From CAYTGM01 sp964437365 (lineage in GTDB: Bacteria; Sumerlaeota; Sumerlaeia; SLMS01), in assembly GCA_964437365.1 (NCBI GenBank), contig CAYTGM010000028.1:1-62674 (forward strand): a stretch of DNA of 62,674 nucleotides, given 5' to 3'. A model generated the notes under the pieces. The model was not told the origin of the DNA and did no database searches. It worked only from the letters and a program-made list of their open reading frames with translations. Made by a program: the position numbers and the translations under genes. Shown piece after piece: positions 35,883-44,669 of the stretch; within the stretch, counting starts at the first letter, position 1, and every line of letters starts with the position of its first letter.

Positions 35883-36884
35883 ATGGCAAGACCAGTAACG
35901 CTTTTCACCGGACAATGGGCCGACCTTCCCATTGAGACGATGTGTAAGAAAACAAAAGAGTTCGGTTATGATGGTATCGAACTGGCCTGCTGGGGAGATC
36001 ACTTCGAAGTAGACAAGGCCCTTGCAGATGATTCTTACTGCGACCAGAAGAAAGCACTTCTTGAGAAATACGACCTCAAACTCTTCTCTATTTCTACGCA
36101 CCTTGTCGGCCAGGCTGTCTGTGATCGTATAGACGATCGGCACAAAGCAATTCTTCCCGATTATGTCTGGGGAGACGGTGAACCAGAAGGCGTCCGCCAA
36201 CGGGCAGCTGAAGAGGTCATCAAGACAGCTAAGGCAGCAAAAAAACTGGGTGTCGACACAGTCAATGGCTTCACCGGTTCATCTATATGGCACCTTCTTT
36301 ACGCTTTTCCACCAACGCCACAGGAGATGATAGACGAAGGCTATAAGGACTTCGCCAAACGATGGAAACCTATTCTTGATGAATTCCATAAACTTGGTGT
36401 TCGCTACGCACTCGAGGTCCACCCTACCGAGATTGCCTTCGATATCGCATCGGCCGAAGCAGCACTCAAGGCCCTCGATTACCACCCTGCCTTTGGATTT
36501 AACTACGATCCGAGCCACCTTGGCTATCAGGGTGTTGATTACGTTTCCTTTATCCGGAAATTTAACGACCGCATCTTCCACGTGCATATGAAAGACGCCA
36601 GCTGGAAGAGCCATCCTTCAGAAGCAGGCGTATTCGGTGGTCATCTTCCATTCGGAGACCACAGGCGCTTCTGGGACTTCAAGTCTGTCGGAAGAGGAAG
36701 TATTAACTTTGAAGAAATCATTCGTGCCTTGAATGATATCGGATACCAGGGACCACTTTCAGTCGAGTGGGAAGACGGAGGCATGGACAGGGAACACGGC
36801 GCCACAGAATCATGCGCCTACGTCAAACGCATCGATTTCAAGCCATCGGCACAAGCATTCGACTCTGCGTTTGCTGACAACTGA
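35883..36884 (+). CDS. Sugar phosphate isomerase/epimerase (xylose isomerase-like TIM barrel)
   Basis: The protein (333 residues from ATG 35883) belongs to the xylose-isomerase-like TIM barrel superfamily (IolE, hydroxypyruvate isomerase and tagatose epimerase relatives). I take ATG 35883, which has AAAGGAG nine bases upstream, over a TTG at 35859. Metal-site residues appear in YALEVHPTEIAFD, FGFNYDPSHLGYQGVD, IFHVHMKDASW and GPLSVEWEDGGMDRE, the usual Glu-Asp-His-Glu set. It is placed beside a Gfo/Idh/MocA oxidoreductase, a pairing common in catabolic operons where the two act on keto-sugar intermediates. Confidence 0.93.
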   Translation: MARPVTLFTGQWADLPIETMCKKTKEFGYDGIELACWGDHFEVDKALADDSYCDQKKALLEKYDLKLFSISTHLVGQAVCDRIDDRHKAILPDYVWGDGEPEGVRQRAAEEVIKTAKAAKKLGVDTVNGFTGSSIWHLLYAFPPTPQEMIDEGYKDFAKRWKPILDEFHKLGVRYALEVHPTEIAFDIASAEAALKALDYHPAFGFNYDPSHLGYQGVDYVSFIRKFNDRIFHVHMKDASWKSHPSEAGVFGGHLPFGDHRRFWDFKSVGRGSINFEEIIRALNDIGYQGPLSVEWEDGGMDREHGATESCAYVKRIDFKPSAQAFDSAFADN

Positions 36885-36908
36885 CCAAGATCAGAGTATA
36901 TACACCAG

Positions 36909-38147
36909 ATGAACAAAGAAGTCGTCCACAAGTTCCTCGAACGAGCACTCCTTCGACGAGAACAAGTGGACGGCTTTCTTGATTTTAGCTCTAACTATTG
37001 GGCGTACTTTGACTCTGAGTTAGGGTATCTCTTGAGGTCATCCACCTTCCAGGACGGGATTGATGACTGCTGGACCTTTCAGAACTATGTCTATCAGGGC
37101 GAACGGAAGATGATCAACTTTCCTGATCAACCCTGTCGTATCAACACCTATGGTAACAGCTTCACACAAGGTGCTCAGGTCAGTGACGGAGAGACATGGC
37201 AAGAGATCCTGGCGGCTCATTTTGGTGAACCGATTCGAAATTTTGGCATCGGCGGACATGGCTTCTATCACGCCTGGAAACGACTCCAACGCATCGAAAG
37301 CACTGAAAAATCTACCGACTATGTGATTCTGAATACCTGGGGGGATGACCATCTTCGCAGCGTAAATTGCTGGAGATGGCTCACCTACTTCGACACCTGG
37401 GATAAGGCTGATCAGGATCCCCTCTTTCATGGTAACCCATGGGACTATCTTCGACTGGACTCTTACGGTAATCTTCTAAAATGCGACTCTAAGATTAGCG
37501 ACTCAGAAAGTCTCTACAGGCTTTGTGATCTGAGTGAAGTAATACAACTATTCGGTGACGACCTTGTCGTACAGATCCTGGCGGGACTCGATGCACCAGA
37601 ACATATTACCGCCGAGTTCATTGAGAAAGTGTCCGAAGTTTCCGGGCAGAAGGATCGTATAGATGTCTCTTCTCCCGAGGCAGCGCAAAAATCTCTTTGG
37701 AGAGCATACTGTGCTTACGCTGTCAGGACCAGTATCCTCCTCCTTTCTGAAATAAAAGAGTATGTCGAGAAACACGGGAAACAACTTCTTATACTCCTCA
37801 GCTATCCCTTTCAGAGCGTCGTTGAGATTGCAAAAGGAATAGATCGTCATGAGGAAGAGGTGACCGACTGGCATCCGGCACCATTCCGAAAAGCGCTGGA
37901 AGATCACGACATCCCGTATATCGATACACTATACAGTCATTTGAAAGATTTTCAGGAACATCGCCTCAGTCCGGACGACTACGTGAAGAAATACTATATC
38001 GGCCATTACAACCCGGAAGGAAACCAGTTCTTTGCACGAGCGATTCGCGAAGAACTCATTAGGTGGCTCGACCCGGCACCTCCCGCCTATCGGGATGTCC
38101 GACCCAACAGCGGCATTCGCTTTGAAGGCTATCTGCCCAATGGCTAA
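36909..38147 (+). CDS. SGNH/GDSL-like hydrolase
   Basis: The 412-residue protein shows SGNH-hydrolase blocks: the nucleophile block I as TYGNSFTQGAQV near residue 80, block II glycine as FGIGGHGFYHAW, block III as NTWGDDHLRS, and the catalytic histidine block as HYNPEGNQFFARAI near residue 363. There is no signal peptide, so it would act inside the cell. As the last gene of the sugar operon it is a candidate carbohydrate esterase, for example a deacetylase of imported oligosaccharides. The substrate is inference. Its 3' end overlaps the convergent tgt gene by four bases. Confidence 0.82.
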   Translation: MNKEVVHKFLERALLRREQVDGFLDFSSNYWAYFDSELGYLLRSSTFQDGIDDCWTFQNYVYQGERKMINFPDQPCRINTYGNSFTQGAQVSDGETWQEILAAHFGEPIRNFGIGGHGFYHAWKRLQRIESTEKSTDYVILNTWGDDHLRSVNCWRWLTYFDTWDKADQDPLFHGNPWDYLRLDSYGNLLKCDSKISDSESLYRLCDLSEVIQLFGDDLVVQILAGLDAPEHITAEFIEKVSEVSGQKDRIDVSSPEAAQKSLWRAYCAYAVRTSILLLSEIKEYVEKHGKQLLILLSYPFQSVVEIAKGIDRHEEEVTDWHPAPFRKALEDHDIPYIDTLYSHLKDFQEHRLSPDDYVKKYYIGHYNPEGNQFFARAIREELIRWLDPAPPAYRDVRPNSGIRFEGYLPNG

Positions 38148-39289
38148 TCCTGTGGTTTGAGAGAGGGATCTTCTGGAAGGTCCTTGTAGAGGGCGAAGAA
38201 CCCGTTCTTATACTCCTCCCATTTACCTTCAAGTATCGCTGAACGCATTTCCTCGCACTGTCTGATCAGGTACCGGACATTATGTATAGATGCCAGCATA
38301 CCTCCCAGCATTTCTCCTGCCCTGTGGAGATGATGAAGGTATGAGCGGGAAAACCTTTCCTTACAGGCGTAGCAATCGCATCCTTCCATGATCGGCCCTT
38401 TCTCTTCCTTAAAAGAGGCATTCCTTAGATTGAGTGCTCCTCCGGGGACAAAGACACGTGCATTACGCGCATTCCTTGTGGGAAGCACACAGTCGAAGAG
38501 ATCTATACCCTTATCAACGGCCCAGACAAGGTCTTCAGGAGTCCCCACACCCATCATGTAGCGTGGCTTATCCACAGGTAGTCCTGAAACGGAGACTTTA
38601 AGCATACGGTAAGTCATATCCCTTCCTTCGCCTACAGCAAGGCCACCGACAGCATAGCCTTCGGCGTCGGGAATGATTTCCAGCGTTCGAGCGCAACTTT
38701 CCTCTCGCAGTTGTTCAAACATACCACCCTGTACTATGGGGAAAAGTGTCTGGTGCTCTTTCAGTGGTACTGTCGCACATCTTTCCAACCAGCGAAGCGT
38801 CCGCTCCATACTCCCCCTGTTATAGACATCGTCAGCATCGGCAGGTGGACATTCATCGAACGCCATGATCATATTCGATCCGAGAGCTTTCTGAATCTCC
38901 ATCGACTTCTCAGGAGAGAGAAAACAGGCGCTTCCATCAAGAGGGGATTTAAACGCGACGCCCTCTTCTGTAATTTCGCGCAACTCTGCCAGCGAGAAGA
39001 CCTGAAACCCTCCCGAGTCTGTTAAGATGGGACCATCGTATTTCATGAACTCGTGGAGTTCACCCATACGTTCGATCAGCTCCTCCCCCGGCCGGAGATG
39101 AAGGTGGAACGTGTTGGCAAGAATGATCTGAGACCCGATCTCTTTCAGATCACGGGGAGTTAATGCCTTGACCGTGGCTTTCGTACCCACAGGCATAAAG
39201 CACGGTGTTTTCACAAGGCCTCTTGGTGTTTGAAAGAGCCCGGCTCGGGCTAGTTGATCAGTCGCTTCGTTCTTGTAGGAAAAGGGCAT
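38144..39289 (-). CDS. tgt: tRNA-guanine transglycosylase
   Basis: The 381-residue enzyme swaps guanine 34 of GUN-anticodon tRNAs for the queuosine precursor preQ1. Visible are ILTDSGGFQVFSL with the catalytic aspartate region, GGLAVGEGRDM, the nucleophile segment LFDCVLPTRNARN, and the zinc site CDCYACKERFSRSYLHHL. It is convergent with the sugar operon. Length and all motifs fit the bacterial enzyme. The upstream side is repeat-rich non-coding DNA. Confidence 0.97.
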   Translation of the reverse strand: MPFSYKNEATDQLARAGLFQTPRGLVKTPCFMPVGTKATVKALTPRDLKEIGSQIILANTFHLHLRPGEELIERMGELHEFMKYDGPILTDSGGFQVFSLAELREITEEGVAFKSPLDGSACFLSPEKSMEIQKALGSNMIMAFDECPPADADDVYNRGSMERTLRWLERCATVPLKEHQTLFPIVQGGMFEQLREESCARTLEIIPDAEGYAVGGLAVGEGRDMTYRMLKVSVSGLPVDKPRYMMGVGTPEDLVWAVDKGIDLFDCVLPTRNARNARVFVPGGALNLRNASFKEEKGPIMEGCDCYACKERFSRSYLHHLHRAGEMLGGMLASIHNVRYLIRQCEEMRSAILEGKWEEYKNGFFALYKDLPEDPSLKPQD

Positions 39290-39396
39290 ATAATTTGATG
39301 AATTTCAGGCATTAGATCGTGCGTAGAGATTTCAAATGTCCTTTCAGACAAGTGTGTGGCAATGAAAAGAGGGGTAAGGCATCATTCATGCCCTCT

Positions 39397-39508
39397 CCTG
39401 GGACCGCTGAACGCCGATTCGGCGCAGACTGGCAATCCCCGACATTCCCTCGGACGGTATTGAGGTGGAAGAAACCACAAAACCTACCTGAACAATGAGT
39501 CTTTCAGG
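39397..39508. repeat. Intergenic repeat type R2, copy 1
   Basis: About 110 bases match 62407-62518, sharing for example CCTGGGA, CCCCGACATTC, GGACGGTAT, GGAAGAAAC and CCTACCTGAA. This copy contains the near-palindrome CGCCGATTCGGCG at 39413-39425, also found in R3 and related copies. Confidence 0.75.
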
Positions 39509-39541
39509 TCACATAGCCAGGGCTGCCGAACAGCAGAGCAA

Positions 39542-39636
39542 GGTCCCCTCCTGGGAGCGCTGATCGGTGATCGGCGTAGTTGCCTCAAAGGATAACGGCA
39601 CGTTGAGACTTTAGTAGAAAACCGATGGATTCCCCC
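39542..39636. repeat. Intergenic repeat type R3, copy 1
   Basis: About 95 bases match 42040-42136: both contain GATTCGGCGTAG or GATCGGCGTAG, GTTGCC, AAAGGA, ACGGCACGTTGAG and AAAACCGATGGAT. In this copy the CGCCGATTCGGCG palindrome is replaced by GATCGGTGATCGGCG. Confidence 0.75.
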
Positions 39637-39680
39637 TGGGACCACTGCACGCCAGATCGAGGACCCCTTTTCAGCGCGTC

Positions 39681-40754
39681 CTAATACAAGTACCACCCAT
39701 TAGTATTCGTCCCATTGGGAATATAGACACGACCGGCGTAGATGTCACCTTCCACTACAAACGGGGTCGACGTAAAGATTTTCACAGACCCTCCGTTACT
39801 GTACTAATCACGTCCGCCATGTGCGTCGAGAGTTCCTGTGACGATGAGACTGTTCGGCGTCAAACTCTTCAGCATGATACCACCTCCCGCACCAGAGCCA
39901 CCAGATCTACCATTTATGCCTTGCAATGCGAATGGGTTAGGACCGGGACCTCCACCTTCCCCACCTAAATCTTCACCGGGAGGCCAGGAGTTTCCTCCAT
40001 CACCCCCATCTCCGGCGAAACATGTTGATCCCAAACAACCTCTTCCATCTGTACCGTTTGTTCCGCTTTGGCCAGCGGTACCTCTTGTTAGTATTTGACC
40101 AGGTACATACATGAATTCCTCAGCAATGAGAGAAACAGCACCTCCGCCGGCACCTCCTCCACCTCCGCCACCACCTCCTCCACAGTTGAAGTAGTCTGGA
40201 TCACTTAAAAGACCTCCACTTCCACCGATTCCACCTGTGCCCATCTCAATAGATTCATCTTCTGTCTCATCAGAGTTTATGGCCGGCTCATTATAACCTC
40301 CATCACTTCCAGTTGGGCCCGAGATAGCCGTGCCCTCCGGCGAAGTTGTCACTTCATTGTATCTGTTCTTTCCCCGGACACCTAAGAAAGTTCCAAACCC
40401 AAGACTTCCCCCTCCCCCTGTAAACCCTGCCCCAGTGGCGTCAAGAACCCCTGCGATGACTATCTGTTCTCCGTATATCTTGAGAGTCCCGGTGTCGGTA
40501 CTATTCCGATCATGATACCTTACTATCACAACACCGTCTAGAATCAGGTGTTTAATATTCGTATGCTCTCCCCAGATTTCATCGCCGTCTACTAGGATCA
40601 GATCGCTACCTCCATGATCCTGAGGAGGAAAGAGCGCTGCCTCGCACAACGGAGAAAACGAAGCCATATAGACTAGAGAAATCACGAACACGAAATAGCG
40701 TCGCGTCCATAGGACAACATGGAAGCGGAGAGATAGACTCAACGGCGATTTCAC
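39681..40754 (-). pseudogene. Secreted glycine-rich beta protein interrupted by an in-frame TAG
   Basis: From GTG 40754 an open frame of 316 residues runs to TAG at 39804-39806. It has a signal peptide (FVFVISLVYMASFSPLCEA), a strand-rich part (KIYGEQIVIAGVLDATG), and glycine-rich stretches. Translation in the same frame beyond the TAG continues for 40 codons with convincing protein sequence (YSNGGSVKIFTSTPFVVEGD and YAGRVYIPNGTNT) to a second TAG at 39681-39683. The residues on both sides (LDAHGGRD then YSNGGSVKIF) read as one repeat-type domain. I treat it as a recent nonsense mutation or, less likely, readthrough. It overlaps the upstream secreted gene by four bases (GTGA). Confidence 0.7.
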
Positions 40755-41665
40755 TTTTCGAGAAGAACCTCGACGATGTCAGCGGCGTCGGTGGTTCCAT
40801 CAGAGTTGATGTCGGTACATTCAGGGGTTGGTGGGTTTTGATCATATTCACCGTTATATATTAAATCGGTTGGAATCTCGCTCAAAGTTTCAAAGTGCTG
40901 ATCAATATTGACCGATTGTAAGGAAGTTGGTTCATTGTAGTCATTTGATAACACGTAAAAATTTTGTTGAAACCGTTCACTAGCTTCAAACTTTTCTGGA
41001 TCAAATATAACAATATCCATTGGAATGAAGAATCTTCCACCAGGTCTCACTACTGAAAAAGGCTGAAAATCAGTCGGAAAAATACTAAATGCTTCGTATT
41101 CAACAGGAGCGATAACATCTATAATTACGAGATCGTCAGTTCCAAAATTAAACACTTGAATTCCAAATAACTGAGAATAAGAATTATCTAAAGTGACAAT
41201 ACTAGGCTTCCCAAATGCTGCTTCAGGTTTCCAAGGAGCCACTGTTATCTCTGCACCATTTTCAGGGAGTGTTCCGAGTCGTGGATCGACGACGGGGCAA
41301 TCGCTCAACACCGTGATTTCTTCCTGATAGAAGGTGCTGCCATTTTCTCCGCAGAATTGGGGTGCACAGCTACATTTATGTGTGACCCAATAAGTTCCAG
41401 GAATCATTGGATAGAAGATCTCATCAATACTCTCATTGGAGGAGGTCCCAGTTCTGGGAAAAATCGGAGTGCTGCCGGAAACGAACTCGATCGTTCTAAC
41501 TGACCCTTCGAAGGACCCTACACAGCTGGAATGACTCCTTGGGTTCACCAGTACGGGATCACCCACCATATAGACATCTCCGTCTTGAGGAGAGAGTTCC
41601 CCTGCAGACCCAACAGAGAAGCTCGTGACGATGAGCGCCAATAAAGATAAAGTTTTTTGTATCAA
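40751..41665 (-). CDS. Secreted protein with dockerin-like C-terminus
   Basis: I place the start at TTG 41665, with AGAGGA six bases upstream, because it gives an ideal signal peptide (KTLSLLALIVTSFSVGSAGE); an upstream ATG at 41728 would add 21 residues before it. The protein is about 304 residues. It has six or more cysteines in the first half (HSSCVGSF, HKCSCAPQFCGE, LSDCPVVD) and beta-rich sequence. It ends in CTDINSDGTTDAADIVEVLL, one dockerin-like calcium-binding repeat of the type that closes many secreted proteins in such genomes. Its stop overlaps the start of the glycine-rich gene. The role is unknown. Confidence 0.8.
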   Translation of the reverse strand: MIQKTLSLLALIVTSFSVGSAGELSPQDGDVYMVGDPVLVNPRSHSSCVGSFEGSVRTIEFVSGSTPIFPRTGTSSNESIDEIFYPMIPGTYWVTHKCSCAPQFCGENGSTFYQEEITVLSDCPVVDPRLGTLPENGAEITVAPWKPEAAFGKPSIVTLDNSYSQLFGIQVFNFGTDDLVIIDVIAPVEYEAFSIFPTDFQPFSVVRPGGRFFIPMDIVIFDPEKFEASERFQQNFYVLSNDYNEPTSLQSVNIDQHFETLSEIPTDLIYNGEYDQNPPTPECTDINSDGTTDAADIVEVLLEK

Positions 41666-41812
41666 GATGGTTCCTCTCCATGCTCCCGGTAGACTGTTCT
41701 TAATATAGGACACGATCCAGCTCCCCACGACTTTTCTCTCAAAGAGATGACCCTATTCTTCGCTCAAGGAGGGGTAAGGCTCAACGAGAGATTCGGGCGA
41801 TTGAAGCCGTTT

Positions 41813-42008
41813 CCTGGGATGGAGACACTTGTCTGATAGCTTGGCTTCTTCTGCCGCCCCGCTGGGGCGGGTGGGATGATTCAATCCTGTCCCGGGGCTG
41901 CAGGCTGACGCCTTTACCCCGGGCTACTCGCTTTGGTTCCTCTGGAACCAGAGTTCATCCAACCATTTATCAATTCCAATTAATCTTTCCGCGCAATCGT
42001 GACTGCTT
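41813..42008. repeat. Intergenic repeat type R1, copy 1
   Basis: About 196 bases match 62211-62407 at high identity. It contains a stem CCGCCCC-GCT-GGGGCGG (41854-41870) and a second pair of arms CCCGGGG...CCCCGGG, then TACTCGCTTTG and a conserved AT-rich tail (CCATTTATCAATTCCAATTA). Two internal hairpins and conserved non-coding flanks suggest a small non-autonomous element or structured REP cluster. Confidence 0.85.
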
Positions 42009-42039
42009 CGAGTCAGGGCCGCCGCAGTCCAAGGTGAGA

Positions 42040-42136
42040 ATCCTCCCCTCCGAGGAACGGTGAACGCCGATTCGGCGTAGTTGCCCCAAAGGAAGACGGC
42101 ACGTTGAGTCTTCAGAAGAAAACCGATGGATGCCGC
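42040..42136. repeat. Intergenic repeat type R3, copy 2
   Basis: This copy matches 39542-39636 and carries the palindrome CGCCGATTCGGCG intact near 42066-42078, followed by TAGTTGCC and ACGGCACGTTGAG. Confidence 0.75.
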
Positions 42137-42233
42137 CTCCAGCTATCCCAGGCAAGCGCGCCGATGTGTGAAAGACCTTCCCTATCTGATGAATTTCTGT
42201 ATCGTGCCTGGGTGAAGGAGAATGCAGCCAAAG

Positions 42234-42278
42234 GCGCCGATTCGGCGAGGCTGTCCCAGGGAGAGTTCCTCTTCTTCC
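42234..42278. repeat. Partial repeat unit
   Basis: The stretch CGCCGATTCGGCG followed by AGGCTGTCCCAG and GAGAG with CTTCTTCC resembles 62610-62649. It appears to be a shortened relative of R2/R3. Confidence 0.55.
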
Positions 42279-42316
42279 CTACCCTCCTCGGTAAAAATTC
42301 GCTTCCAACCCCCTCT

Positions 42317-42401
42317 AGGGACGATGCCGGAGCGATGTCGGAGCGATGCAGGTCCGATGGCGATCGGACCGGGATAGGTCCGGGATCGCCGCGGCATTAT
42401 C
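42317..42401. repeat. Hairpin repeat, copy 2
   Basis: Related to 19605-19678: AGGGACGATGCCGG, then GATGTCGGAGCGAT, then arms GGTCCGAT and ATCGGACC around GGCG (42351-42370), then CATTATC. The stem is 8 bp here against 11 bp in copy 1, as expected for diverging copies of one element. Confidence 0.8.
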
Positions 42402-42627
42402 TCTATTCACCTGGAGGGTTCCCCAAATCTACCACCCAGCAATGAGCCCAAACAAATTACTCGGTTCAAAAATCGGAAGGAAAATTTCGCCTCGGAAGAA
42501 CTTGATAAGGCAGAATCATCATCCCAACTTGGCTTAAATTGTCCTGGCTGACAATCTTCCGTTGCAAACCACCATGAGACAGCAGAGAATCCTTGAAGGA
42601 AATCCTTAGGGGAAAAGATTTCGCCGT

Positions 42628-43536
42628 ATGAAAATCCTCATCATTGAAGATGATGAACAGCTTGGTGATTACCTGCAAAGAGCAGCTCGGGCACGTCACC
42701 ATGAAGTTGCCCTGGAAGCTCACGGGGATAAGGCGCTGGAAGCCTATACTTCCCTTCAACCTGATCTTATTCTATGCGATATCAATGTTCCGGGAACAGA
42801 TGGCTTTAAGATCCTGGAAAAAGTCAGGGATCTTGATTCCCGGGTGATCTTCGTGATCATGACCGGTTACGGGTCTGAGGATTATGCGGTGAGAGCACTG
42901 CATCTGCAGGCGAATAATTATCTCAATAAGCCTATTTCAAATGATGTCTTCCTGGGACTGCTTGAGAAATATGAAACGCAGATCAGGAGTACACAGCTGA
43001 GGCGTGAGGTGATCGGCAGCATTCAATCGGCTGGCATGAGGGTTTCTGTCGGCAATGATCTGGAAAAGGTTTCGGCCATTGTACAACAGCTTCTGGAGTG
43101 CGCCAGCTACTGGATAGACGATCATGATAAATTCCGCATTCAACTTGGTCTGTTTGAGCTGATTGTGAACGCGATCGAACATGGAAACCTGGAGATCAGC
43201 TATGATATAAAGCAGGATGCAATGGTGAGCGGCCTGGACAAGTATACGCAAATTCTAAAGGAAAGAAGAACCGATCCAGCCCTGGAAAAGCGTACCGTAA
43301 GTATTGATTTTGCCTATCAGGATGGGATGTTGAGTTGGCTTATTCGTGATGAGGGGCCTGGATTCGACTGGAGCAAGGTACCCAACCCCCTTTCTCCACT
43401 CCATCAGAACAAACTGAATGGGCGCGGTATTTTCCTTGCTCGGATTCAATTTGATAAGCTGGAATACCTGGGAAAAGGGAATATGGTGAGAGCCGTCACG
43501 GAAGCCCGACGTCCGCGAGAGCCCCGAGCAGGTTAA
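42628..43536 (+). CDS. Response regulator with C-terminal HATPase (anti-sigma-factor-like kinase) domain
   Basis: The 302-residue protein begins with a receiver domain (IIEDDEQ; phosphoacceptor Asp51 in LILCDINVPGTDG; Thr in IMTGYGSED; Lys101 in YLNKPIS). Residues about 150-295 form a GHKL ATPase domain: N-box LGLFELIVNAIEHGN, G1 RDEGPGFDW and G2 GRGIFLA. This combination resembles RsbW/SpoIIAB-like switch kinases controlled by phosphorylation, rather than a histidine kinase, since no phosphorylatable HisKA helix is seen. Partners (cognate kinase, anti-anti-sigma factor, sigma factor) are not in the window. Confidence 0.9.
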   Translation: MKILIIEDDEQLGDYLQRAARARHHEVALEAHGDKALEAYTSLQPDLILCDINVPGTDGFKILEKVRDLDSRVIFVIMTGYGSEDYAVRALHLQANNYLNKPISNDVFLGLLEKYETQIRSTQLRREVIGSIQSAGMRVSVGNDLEKVSAIVQQLLECASYWIDDHDKFRIQLGLFELIVNAIEHGNLEISYDIKQDAMVSGLDKYTQILKERRTDPALEKRTVSIDFAYQDGMLSWLIRDEGPGFDWSKVPNPLSPLHQNKLNGRGIFLARIQFDKLEYLGKGNMVRAVTEARRPREPRAG

Positions 43537-43580
43537 CAGTAACGAAAATAAACGAATAGCGCTCATTCTGGAATTATCAG

Positions 43581-44669
43581 GTGTCTATAGATATATTCAG
43601 CCCAACAAGTCAGTCTATTGAAGATTACCTTAACGTCCTGACCGAGGAGGCAAAGAGAAGACATCTCCCCTGGACGTTTCGAATGATTGGACATTCTCGG
43701 GAGAGAAGACTCATGGCTGGGGTAACGGCGGGAGATGGACCTGTCCATATATCCATTACCGCAGGGGCACATTCTGATGAACCAGCAGGACCTCTCGCAG
43801 CAATCAACCTTCTCAAGTATCTTGTCACCACACACCCTGGCAATCGCCTCCTTCACCTGGCTCAGTGGAAGGTTTGCCCACATGTGAATCCCGATGGAGC
43901 AGAGATCAATGCGAAGTGGTTTGATAAAGCTCCGGATATTAAAAAGTATGCGCTGCACGCACACAGAGACTTACCCGGAGAGGATGTGGAATTCAATTAT
44001 CCCATCACAACGGATGATGAGAGGGCAGCACGACCTGAAAACCTGGTGGTGAAATCGTTTCTCACAGAATTGAAGGACTACCATCTGCATTGCTCTCTTC
44101 ACGGAATGGGCTTTGCCGAAGGTGCCTGGTGGCTGATCGGAAAAAACTGGATCGAGAATTCTGAAGAAATGAGAAAAGAGCTGAGAGCAGTGTTTGAGAA
44201 GTGGGAGCTTGGATACCACGATATAGACAGAAAAGGAGAGAAGGGATTTACAAGGATCGCGCCGGGTTTTTCGACAACCCCGACATCAGTTGCAATGAAA
44301 GACTTCTTCCTGAAAAAAGGGGACCCGAAAACAGCTGAGCTGTTTCTTCCCAGCAGCATGGAACTTGTTCAAACGATGAGTCCGGAAGCCCTTGTGATGG
44401 TGAGTGAAATCCCTCTCTTTCGCATACACAACGGCGAGCTTTGTGATCCACCTCAATCGAACACCCCCTTTATGCAGTTTCGGGAAAAGTTTGCCGAGGC
44501 ACGAAAAGCGCTACCGCAGGATGACGGAAAACGGCTTGAGCAAATTGTTCGTGAATTCGACCTCCGCGCCGTCCCCTGGAAAAATCAAATACAGGCTATT
44601 ACCGAAGGCGTCTTAGCTGCAGCCAACCTTGTTATCAGGAGAAAGCAGAAACTCAATGTCAATGCCTGA
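43581..44669 (+). CDS. M14-family zinc carboxypeptidase-like protein
   Basis: The 362-residue protein starts at GTG 43581. Zinc ligands of the M14 family are visible as AGAHSDEPAG (His64, Glu67) and LHCSLHGMGF (His174), with HVNPDGAE between them as in other M14 enzymes. There is no signal peptide, so it is probably cytosolic; M14 relatives trim peptides or act on glutamyl and murein peptides. It lies 44 bases after the REC-HATPase gene and overlaps the rhodanese gene by 14 bases. Confidence 0.88.
   Translation: MSIDIFSPTSQSIEDYLNVLTEEAKRRHLPWTFRMIGHSRERRLMAGVTAGDGPVHISITAGAHSDEPAGPLAAINLLKYLVTTHPGNRLLHLAQWKVCPHVNPDGAEINAKWFDKAPDIKKYALHAHRDLPGEDVEFNYPITTDDERAARPENLVVKSFLTELKDYHLHCSLHGMGFAEGAWWLIGKNWIENSEEMRKELRAVFEKWELGYHDIDRKGEKGFTRIAPGFSTTPTSVAMKDFFLKKGDPKTAELFLPSSMELVQTMSPEALVMVSEIPLFRIHNGELCDPPQSNTPFMQFREKFAEARKALPQDDGKRLEQIVREFDLRAVPWKNQIQAITEGVLAAANLVIRRKQKLNVNA

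Larger units (their letters stand above)
39290..39680. other. Repeat-rich intergenic region, no gene
   Basis: These 391 bases separate tgt from the glycine-rich gene. They are made of short GC-rich repeat modules (39397-39508 and 39542-39636) that recur at 42 kb and 62 kb. Reading frames here, such as one containing GGIHRFST, follow the repeats and not a gene. Confidence 0.7.
41666..42627. other. 960-base gene-free repeat region
   Basis: No credible gene is seen. The segment holds repeat R1 (41813-42008), R3 copy 2 (42040-42136), a partial unit (42234-42278) and the hairpin repeat copy 2 (42317-42401). Open frames of 60-113 residues on both strands simply translate the repeats. The last 200 bases before 42628 should carry the promoter of the REC-HATPase gene, but I cannot define it. 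Confidence 0.7.

Noticed and set aside
39484..39696. Possible 70-residue minus-strand gene sharing GGIHRFS-type sequence with a frame at 41970-42155
   Set aside because: The similarity comes from the R3 DNA repeat, not from a conserved gene.
42104..42445. Possible 113-residue gene
   Set aside because: The frame only translates repeat modules found elsewhere without coding capacity; no ribosome-binding site or domain.
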